A stretch of DNA of 11,065 nucleotides from JBFJVD01 sp041624375 (GTDB lineage: Bacteria; Chloroflexota; Anaerolineae; Anaerolineales; E44-bin32): contig JBFJVD010000084.1 in the NCBI GenBank assembly GCA_041624375.1, positions 1-11,065 on the forward strand. Direction: 5' to 3'. The position numbers were made by a program, and so were the translations under genes. Positions 6,507 through 11,065 of the stretch are shown here, in pieces; within the stretch, counting starts at the first letter, position 1; each line of letters opens with the position of its first letter. The notes under the pieces were generated by a model, which did no database searches, was not told the origin of the DNA, and saw nothing but the letters and a program-made list of their open reading frames with translations.

Positions 6507-7063
6507 TCTTCGAGTGGAGGTATCTGCGTAGAAGGACGCCGTGGGATACCGGGGTCTCCCCACCCGAACTGCTCCACTTCCTCGACACACACCCGCCGGG
6601 TCGGGCGCTCGACGTCGGCTGCGGAACCGGCACCAACGCATTGACCATGGCCACGTGCGGATGGGAAGTCGTCGGTGTCGATCTCTCACTTCAGGCCGTG
6701 CGGCGCGCCCGGCGCAAGGCGCGCCGCGCCGGCCTGTCGATCGACCTCCGCCAGGGCGATGTGGCCCGCCTAGAAGGAGTGCAGGGGCCCTTCGATTTTG
6801 TGCTCGATCTCGGCTGTTCGCATGCGCTCAGCCCCCAGGGCCGGCAGGCTTATCTCGCAGCGCTCGCCCCGCTGGTCTCCCCGGGAAGTGAGCTCCTGCT
6901 TTACACCTTCCTGGCCGCACCGGGAGATGAAGGCAGGCGATGGCCCACCGAGGCCGAGATCTTGACCGACTTCGGCCGGATCTTCGAACTACGCTCGTCC
7001 GTCTTTGGTGAGGACCGGGGACGGCGCTCTGCCTGGTTCAGCTGGCAGCGGGCGGCATCATGA
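6503..7063 (+). CDS. Class I SAM-dependent methyltransferase
   Basis: A 186-residue Rossmann-fold methyltransferase. The N-terminal RRRTPWDTGVSPPEL (9-23) contains the PWD-x-G signature seen in TehB/TPMT-like small-molecule methyltransferases. Motif I is LDVGCGTGTN (36-45), the acidic ribose-binding residue is Asp60 in VVGVDLS, GDVA (85-88) contacts adenine, and FVLDLGCSHAL (99-109) is the motif IV region. The nearest families act on thiol, selenium or tellurium compounds or on small metabolites, but the substrate cannot be decided. The start is TTG at 6503, forming a TTGA overlap with the stop of the selenoprotein frame. No ATG or GTG was found just upstream in frame, although an ATT at 6479 could extend it. 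Its stop overlaps the next gene's ATG (ATGA, 7060-7063). It is therefore the middle gene of a translationally coupled trio. Confidence 0.87.
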   Translation: MIFEWRYLRRRTPWDTGVSPPELLHFLDTHPPGRALDVGCGTGTNALTMATCGWEVVGVDLSLQAVRRARRKARRAGLSIDLRQGDVARLEGVQGPFDFVLDLGCSHALSPQGRQAYLAALAPLVSPGSELLLYTFLAAPGDEGRRWPTEAEILTDFGRIFELRSSVFGEDRGRRSAWFSWQRAAS

Positions 7064-7995
7064 CCCGCGTCCTGCTTCTCTTCCTGGATGGGGTCGGCCT
7101 GGGTTCAGCCGACCCGGCGGTAAACCCGTTCGTTGCTGCCAGGATGCCGGCGCTCACCTCCTTGCTTGGTGGAGGCCAGCTTGTGCAGGGCCAGGCGCCC
7201 TACGAAGGTCCGCAGGCCACGCTGCTGGCCATTGACGCCTGCCTTGGGGTGGCGAACACCCCGCAGTCCGCGACCGGCCAGGCAGCCCTGCTGACCGGCC
7301 GCAATGTGCCTGCCGAAGTGGGTGAGCACTATGGGCCCAAGCCGAACCCGGCCGTGGCGAGCATCTTGCGGCAGGGAAACCTCTTCGCCGAAATCGTGTC
7401 CCGAGGGGGCTCCGCCGCACTGCTCAATGCATACCCGCCGCGCTACTTCGAAGCCATCGACTCCGGCAGGCGGATGTATTCTGCCATCCCGCTGGCGGTC
7501 GACACAGCCGGCCTCGAACTGATGACCGATGTCGATCTACGCGAAGGGCGCGCGCTTTCCGTGGACTTCACCGGTGAGGGATGGGCCGCACAACCCGGCT
7601 TTCCGGCGGCGCCGGTTTACACCGCCATACAAGCTGGCAAGCTACTGGCCGAGATGTCGGCGCGCTACGACCTCAGCTGGTTCGATTACTGGCTGAGCGA
7701 CTTCGCCGGCCACCGCGGCGAGATGGGGCCGGCGATCGAACTGCTCGAGCGCTTCGATCGCGTGCTTGGCAGCCTGGTTGAGGCCTGGCAGGGACGCCCG
7801 GACTTGATCGTGATCACATCGGATCACGGCAACCTCGAAGACCTTGCTCGCAAAGGACACACGGTCAATCCAGTGCCAGCGCTGCTGATCGGGCCGCAAG
7901 CCCTCAGGCGCTCCTTCGCCACGGGGCTTCGCGACCTTACCTCGTTCGCCCCAGCGGTTTTGCGTACGCTCTTCGGCCCTGATGGCCAAACTTGA
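7060..7995 (+). CDS. Alkaline-phosphatase-superfamily metalloenzyme (phosphoglycerate-mutase/phosphopentomutase-like)
   Basis: A 311-residue protein with the metal-site layout of the alkaline phosphatase superfamily. An N-terminal FLDGVGLG gives a metal-binding Asp10. TPQSATGQAALLTG (67-80) carries the likely nucleophile (Ser70 or Thr72). DFAGHRG supplies Asp214 and His218, TSDHGNLED supplies Asp255 and His256, and KGHTVNPVP supplies His267. These resemble the metalloenzyme domain of cofactor-independent phosphoglycerate mutase and phosphopentomutase, but the protein is much shorter than either (about 500 and 390 residues). The region between the nucleophile and Asp214 (about 140 residues) would be a small cap. 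A two-metal phosphatase or mutase activity is expected; the substrate is unknown. It overlaps the methyltransferase by four bases and ends with TGA. Confidence 0.83.
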   Translation: MTRVLLLFLDGVGLGSADPAVNPFVAARMPALTSLLGGGQLVQGQAPYEGPQATLLAIDACLGVANTPQSATGQAALLTGRNVPAEVGEHYGPKPNPAVASILRQGNLFAEIVSRGGSAALLNAYPPRYFEAIDSGRRMYSAIPLAVDTAGLELMTDVDLREGRALSVDFTGEGWAAQPGFPAAPVYTAIQAGKLLAEMSARYDLSWFDYWLSDFAGHRGEMGPAIELLERFDRVLGSLVEAWQGRPDLIVITSDHGNLEDLARKGHTVNPVPALLIGPQALRRSFATGLRDLTSFAPAVLRTLFGPDGQT

Positions 7996-8021
7996 CGCTG
8001 CCATTTGCGGCGGGGTATCAT
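7992..8021 (+). promoter_or_regulatory. Promoter of the flavin reductase gene
   Basis: TTGACG (7992-7997) and TATCAT (8016-8021) are 18 nt apart, giving one mismatch at -35 and two at -10. The -35 box overlaps the stop codon of the metalloenzyme gene. Transcription would start near 8028, about 30 nt before ATG 8058, so the flavin reductase can be expressed independently of the upstream operon. Confidence 0.55.
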
Positions 8022-8028
8022 ACCCGCC
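8009..8028. repeat. Inverted repeat over the -10 box (possible operator)
   Basis: GGCGGGGTAT and ATACCCGCC form an inverted repeat around a single C, perfect but for one extra G in the left arm. It covers the -10 box and the expected start of the flavin reductase promoter, a typical repressor position. It has no T-tract, so a terminator for the upstream gene is less likely. Confidence 0.4.
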
Positions 8029-8057
8029 ATGTGTCCCAAGCTGACGGAAGCAGCGAT

Positions 8058-8564
8058 ATGATCGAGCCCGAACTCTTGAGAGCGGTCATGCGTCGCTGGG
8101 CAACCGGAATCGCACTGGTGACCGCAACGGGCCAGGAAGGTCCGCACGGGATGACCGTCAGCTCGTTCACTTCGGTCTCCTTGGACCCCCCAACTATTCT
8201 GATCGCGCTGGAACGGAACAGCCGCACCCACCGGTGCGTGCAGGAGTCGGGGGCGTTCGCCGTGTCAATTCTGGCGGAGGATCAGCTGGAGCTGGCCGAT
8301 CGCTTTGCGGGCCGCGCCGAGGTGAACGATCGGTTTCAGGATGTGGAACACCGGACCGCCAGCACTGGGGCTCCCATCCTCAGCTCGTGTCTGGCATACC
8401 TCGACTGCCGCGTGCTGGCCTCTCAGATCGTCGCCAGTCATACGGTCTTCGTTGGGGAAGTCATCGAAGCAGGCGTCGGCGCGGCCAGCCCTCCGCTGGT
8501 TTACTTCGACCGGGAATACCGTCGCCTGCACGACGAAGGCTCGTCCTCTACGGACCCAGGTTAA
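8058..8564 (+). CDS. Flavin reductase family protein (FMN-binding split barrel)
   Basis: A 168-residue protein with the standard flavin-reductase-like order: RRWATGIALVTA (12-23), GMTVSSFTSVSLDPP (31-45), LILERNS-like substrate strand ILIALERNSRTH (47-58), AVSILAEDQLELADRF (68-83), SHTVFVGEV (127-135), and the closing PLVYFDREYRRL (146-157). Members use NAD(P)H to reduce FMN or FAD, usually feeding a partner monooxygenase, or simply bind FMN. No monooxygenase gene is nearby, so the partner is unknown. The start is ATG 8058 with GGAAG (8046-8050) 7 nt upstream; a longer frame from TTG 7992 exists, but it runs through the promoter and has no family similarity. It ends with TAA only 4 nt from the end of the convergent DarA-like gene, with no terminator visible between them. 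Confidence 0.88.
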   Translation: MIEPELLRAVMRRWATGIALVTATGQEGPHGMTVSSFTSVSLDPPTILIALERNSRTHRCVQESGAFAVSILAEDQLELADRFAGRAEVNDRFQDVEHRTASTGAPILSSCLAYLDCRVLASQIVASHTVFVGEVIEAGVGAASPPLVYFDREYRRLHDEGSSSTDPG

Positions 8565-8568
8565 TCCG

Positions 8569-8835
8569 CTACAGCTGCTCATATCGCTCGATGTCGAGGA
8601 CGAAGACAGTTGCCTTGCGCATGCCCTCTTGCGTCGGCTCGGCGCATGCTTCACGGATGTGATCAAGTGCGGGCTCAACGGCATCGTCCTGGGTGCCGAT
8701 CAGAAGCGTGGTGTTGCCCCGGCGCAGAAAGCCGCCGGTGGAGGCGATGCGGGTGGCCCGATAGTCGTGTTCGACCAATCGCTGCAACACTGCGTCCGTG
8801 TCGCGATCGTTGAGAATTACAATCATCAACTTCAC
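8569..8835 (-). CDS. darA: DarA/YaaQ-type cyclic-di-AMP receptor-like protein (PII-like)
   Basis: A compact 88-residue protein with the family hallmark STGGFLRRGNTTLLIG (32-47). An N-terminal beta strand with KLMIVILNDRD (2-12) precedes it, and the closing strand KATVFVLDIERYEQL (74-88) ends it. DarA of Bacillus is about 109 residues and binds c-di-AMP as a trimer, using the glycine-rich GGF-x-x-x-GNTT region. This copy keeps that region but has a much shorter loop before the last strand (only about TQEGMR), so ligand handling or partner contacts may differ. The start is GTG at 8835, fixed by GAGGAG 8 nt upstream; a longer frame to 8970 merely overlaps the antiporter. It lies 2 nt after the CPA1 antiporter stop, so it is translated with it and probably reports to it. 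Confidence 0.85.
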   Translation of the reverse strand: MKLMIVILNDRDTDAVLQRLVEHDYRATRIASTGGFLRRGNTTLLIGTQDDAVEPALDHIREACAEPTQEGMRKATVFVLDIERYEQL

Positions 8836-8837
8836 CG

Positions 8838-10724
8838 TCAGAGCTCCTCGTGGCGAACAACCGGGAACACAAAGACAATGGCACCGTGTACGTCCACCCG
8901 CTGCGAGGGCAACCCGAACAGCGGTCCCTCGGGCACGGGTGTCTCCAGATAGCGCACTCGCCGCCGGCATGCCGATCGTATGGCGCGGATCGTCTGCTCA
9001 AGCATGCCGTTCGGGATGCCAAGTAAGAGGACGTGATTGGGCTGCCCCAGAAAGACACCCCGACTGTGCACTTGCGTGGTCGGGATTCCGCGTAGCGCCA
9101 TCGCGTTGAGCGCCGATTCGACATCCTCGTCCTGCACGACGGCCGCCACCAGCTGCTCGACATCCGGGCGACGCGCACCCACCAGTGCCCGGCGCGCCCA
9201 AGCTTCGACGCCTGTGTCGAGCGCCAGATCGATCTCGGCCACGAGCTCATTCTGAGTTTCTTCACTGATCACGCCATCTCGACGCAGCGTGGCGATCATA
9301 CTCCGCTGGGCACGCAGCATCTCACGCCGAGCGGTATCGATTTCCTCCACCTCGAGGTCGGGCGCCTGCCGCAGCACCTGCTGCACGGCTGTCGTCAGGG
9401 CTTCGCTGCGCTGACGCAGCAGCGGCTGAAGACGATCCCAGGTGTGCGAGGACACCAGGCCATCGGAATGCAATCGCTCCAGGTGGTCATAGCTGGCTCT
9501 GGCGGCCAGTGCCCTGGCATGGCGGCGCTCGTATTCGATCTGCTCCTCGCTGCGCACGATCAGCCCGAGGCGGCGCATCAAGGATTCCATCGTCAGGCCC
9601 TGCCCGAGCAGCGTGAAGAGGACGATTCCGAACGTCATGATGATGATCGGGCGACGCTCCGGACCGATCTCCCCCGGCAGGCTCAATGCCAGCGCCAGCG
9701 CGATGGCACCGCGCAAGCCACCCCAGAACATCACATGCCGCCAGGCTCTGGGCACCGGCCGCCCCACCCGGGAGATCCCGTAGATCCCGATGGCACGAGC
9801 AACCAGGATGGCCCCGATCGCCCACAGGATCAGCGGCGCGTTGTTGATCAGCGCCGGCAGGTCGAGCTCGAGGCCGATGAGCAGGAAGACGGCCGAGTTG
9901 GCCAGAAAAGCCACATACTCCCAGAAATTCAGGACCACGATCCGTGTGGTCGGCGACATACCCTCCGAACCGATGTTTCCGTTTACCAGGCCGGCGGCGA
10001 CCACCGCCAGCACGCCGCTCACATGGACCTGTTCGGCGACCAGAAACGAGCCGAAGGCGAGCACCGTGGTCATGGTTGTCTCGACCAGATGATCGTCGAT
10101 CTGGGCGATCAGCCGCGAGGTGATCCACCCCAGCAGCAGACCGATCAGCACCCCGCCCCCCGCGACCCGCACAAAATCCACGACCCCGTCAAGCAGATCA
10201 AATTCCCCGGTGATCACCGCAGCGACGGCCAGGTTGAAGACCACGATGGCGGTGCCGTCGTTGAAGAGGCTCTCCCCCTCAAGCAGCACTTCAAGACGCT
10301 TCGGGGCGCCCATTCGGCGGAACAACGCCACCACGGACACGGGGTCGGTGGCGGCGATCAGCGCCCCGAAGATTAACGCCGGCCCGATCGCCAGACCGCC
10401 GCCAAAGGAAACGATGCCGCCCACAACCAGCATGGTCACCACCACCCCAGGGATGGCCAGGAGCAAGATCGTGACCAGGTTCTTGCGCAGCTTGTCGATG
10501 TTCAGATGGTAGGCCGCTTCGAACACCAGCGGCGGGATGAGCAGGGAGAGGATGAATTCGGGTGAGAACTCCACCTCAAGCGGCGAGCGCAACGATAGGA
10601 CCAGCCCGGCGAGCACCAGCGCGACCGTGTAGGGAATTCGGAAGCGGCGCACGACGATCGCCACGACGGAAACGATCAGCAGCAGCTCAAGGACCAGGGT
10701 TTCAATGCGCAGCAGTTGGTCCAA
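8838..10724 (-). CDS. CPA1-family cation/proton antiporter with C-terminal DarA-like (PII-like) domain
   Basis: A 628-residue protein in three parts. Residues 1-385 form the multi-helix Na+/H+ exchanger domain, with CPA1 hallmarks ATDPVSV (Asp127), SLFNDGTAIVVF (Asn155-Asp156, ion-binding pair) and GGLRGAIALALAL (Arg338). Residues 390-515 are charged and helical (cytosolic), as in NhaP-like proteins, with coiled-coil potential. Residues 521-628 resemble DarA: EQLVAAVVQDEDVESAL, then HSRGVFLGQPNHVLLLGI in place of STGGFLxxGNTTLLIG, a long loop, then the closing strand GAIVFVFPVVRHEEL. It should exchange Na+ or K+ for protons across the inner membrane, with activity set by a ligand on the tail; that control is inference. 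The start is TTG 10724 with AGGGA about 9 nt upstream. It lies 29 nt after an ArsB/NhaD-type permease gene and 2 nt before a free DarA-like gene. Confidence 0.9.
   Translation of the reverse strand: MDQLLRIETLVLELLLIVSVVAIVVRRFRIPYTVALVLAGLVLSLRSPLEVEFSPEFILSLLIPPLVFEAAYHLNIDKLRKNLVTILLLAIPGVVVTMLVVGGIVSFGGGLAIGPALIFGALIAATDPVSVVALFRRMGAPKRLEVLLEGESLFNDGTAIVVFNLAVAAVITGEFDLLDGVVDFVRVAGGGVLIGLLLGWITSRLIAQIDDHLVETTMTTVLAFGSFLVAEQVHVSGVLAVVAAGLVNGNIGSEGMSPTTRIVVLNFWEYVAFLANSAVFLLIGLELDLPALINNAPLILWAIGAILVARAIGIYGISRVGRPVPRAWRHVMFWGGLRGAIALALALSLPGEIGPERRPIIIMTFGIVLFTLLGQGLTMESLMRRLGLIVRSEEQIEYERRHARALAARASYDHLERLHSDGLVSSHTWDRLQPLLRQRSEALTTAVQQVLRQAPDLEVEEIDTARREMLRAQRSMIATLRRDGVISEETQNELVAEIDLALDTGVEAWARRALVGARRPDVEQLVAAVVQDEDVESALNAMALRGIPTTQVHSRGVFLGQPNHVLLLGIPNGMLEQTIRAIRSACRRRVRYLETPVPEGPLFGLPSQRVDVHGAIVFVFPVVRHEEL
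8841..9164 (-). other. DarA-like domain fused to the antiporter tail
   Basis: This covers residues 521-628 of the antiporter. Strand, helix and loop order follow free DarA: opening strand with Q-D-E-D, helix ESALNAM, strand PTTQVHS, the turn RGVFLGQPNHV, strand LLLGI, helix LEQTIRAIRSAC, loop 587-612, closing strand GAIVFVFPV. The turn has lost GG and GNTT residues tied to c-di-AMP binding in DarA, so the ligand may differ or binding may need the free DarA partner. Confidence 0.72.
8844..8849 (-). promoter_or_regulatory. Ribosome binding site fixing the DarA GTG start
   Basis: GAGGAG on the minus strand is formed by the last codons of the antiporter gene and stands 8 nt before the GTG at 8835. 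It decides this start over the internal ATG at 8826 and over the upstream starts that would overlap the antiporter. Confidence 0.65.
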
Positions 10725-10753
10725 CGAAGTACGTCCCTTTAGGCCGGGGAGGC

Positions 10754-11065
10754 TCAGCGGGCGAACAGCGGGAAAGCCAGCACGAACGCCAGGCTAGCGA
10801 TCAAGCACGTGACGAGCATCACCGGCAACCCGCGGGTGACCCAGAACCCGGACCGGATTGGCTCGCGCGTCTGCTTCGAGAGTTCCGCAACCACGATGTT
10901 CGCCGTCGAGCCAATAATGGTTGCATTTCCGCCGAAGCCAGCGCCGAAAGCCAGCGCCCACCACATTGGTGAAATGTTAACACCATTTTGCCCCATATCC
11001 GCTATCACTGGGATCACGCCCACTGTAATCGGAACATTGTCCACCAATGCAGAGGCGACGGCCGA
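10754..11065 (-). CDS. ArsB/NhaD-type (SLC13-like) ion permease, C-terminal part
   Basis: The gene runs off the right edge; its last 103 residues are present. SAVASALVDNVPITVGVIPVI is the helix-hairpin motif seen in the ArsB/NhaD/P-protein branch of the ion transporter superfamily. WWALAFGAGFGGNATIIGSTANIVV is its glycine-rich substrate-site repeat, and the protein ends in one more helix (LPVMLVTCLIASLAFVLAFPLF). The substrate (Na+, arsenite, an organic anion or another ion) cannot be set from this part. A start-like TTG at 11047 is internal to the open frame. It is the first gene of the group visible here; with 29 nt to the antiporter it probably shares an operon concerned with ion balance. 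Confidence 0.83.
   Translation of the reverse strand, partial: SAVASALVDNVPITVGVIPVIADMGQNGVNISPMWWALAFGAGFGGNATIIGSTANIVVAELSKQTREPIRSGFWVTRGLPVMLVTCLIASLAFVLAFPLFAR

Noticed and set aside
8836..8970. N-terminal extension of the DarA-like protein by 45 residues.
   Set aside because: The added residues are Arg/Cys-rich with no family match and overlap the antiporter tail; GTG 8835 has a good Shine-Dalgarno and gives the normal family N-terminus.
9444..10376. 310-residue plus-strand open frame opposite the antiporter.
   Set aside because: It is low-complexity, His/Gln/Asp-rich shadow of the CPA1 membrane domain on the other strand, without any family pattern.

Overview
The window is GC-rich, densely coded bacterial DNA with 11 complete and 2 edge-truncated genes and no RNA genes, insertion sequences or CRISPR arrays that I can see. 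The gene set (an EF-G-like second elongation factor, a DarA/YaaQ-type cyclic-di-AMP receptor, a DUF4231-like protein, a PAP2 phosphatase, and many 4-base ATGA/TTGA overlaps) resembles a free-living, probably Chloroflexota-like (Anaerolineae-type) bacterium. That assignment is an impression from gene content and was not tested.

Layout. Positions 1-314 hold the C-terminal end of a DUF4231-like membrane protein. Positions 396-3338 hold a tight plus-strand operon: alpha/beta hydrolase, MFS transporter and PAP2 phosphatase. Facing it on the minus strand, 5870-3364, are an EF-G-like GTPase and a small DUF6504-like protein, separated by a strong hairpin and driven by a near-consensus promoter at 5943-5915. 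A divergent extended -10 promoter (5978-5986) drives a second plus-strand operon, 6012-7995: a membrane-anchored thioredoxin-like protein, a SAM methyltransferase and an alkaline-phosphatase-superfamily metalloenzyme. A flavin reductase (8058-8564) follows with its own promoter. Convergent to it, from the right edge to 8569 on the minus strand, is an ion-transport operon: the end of an ArsB/NhaD-type permease, a CPA1 cation/proton antiporter and a small DarA-like protein.

Two things stand out. First, the thioredoxin-like gene is interrupted by an in-frame TGA at 6258-6260, exactly where the first cysteine of the CxxC redox motif should be (Y-[UGA]-L-G-C). The reading frame continues through the rest of a convincing thioredoxin fold (Pro91, cis-Pro129) to a second TGA at 6504-6506. 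That second stop overlaps the methyltransferase start by 4 bases, as with its neighbours. A hairpin with a G in its loop sits 26 nt after the UGA. I read this as an undescribed-looking UxxC selenoprotein that ordinary gene calling would cut to an 82-residue stub.

Second, the CPA1 antiporter ends in a roughly 108-residue domain that looks like a diverged DarA (PII-like) module. The next gene, 2 nt downstream, encodes a free-standing DarA-like protein. Together they suggest a cation antiporter controlled by a nucleotide second messenger, probably c-di-AMP, through both a fused and a separate receptor.
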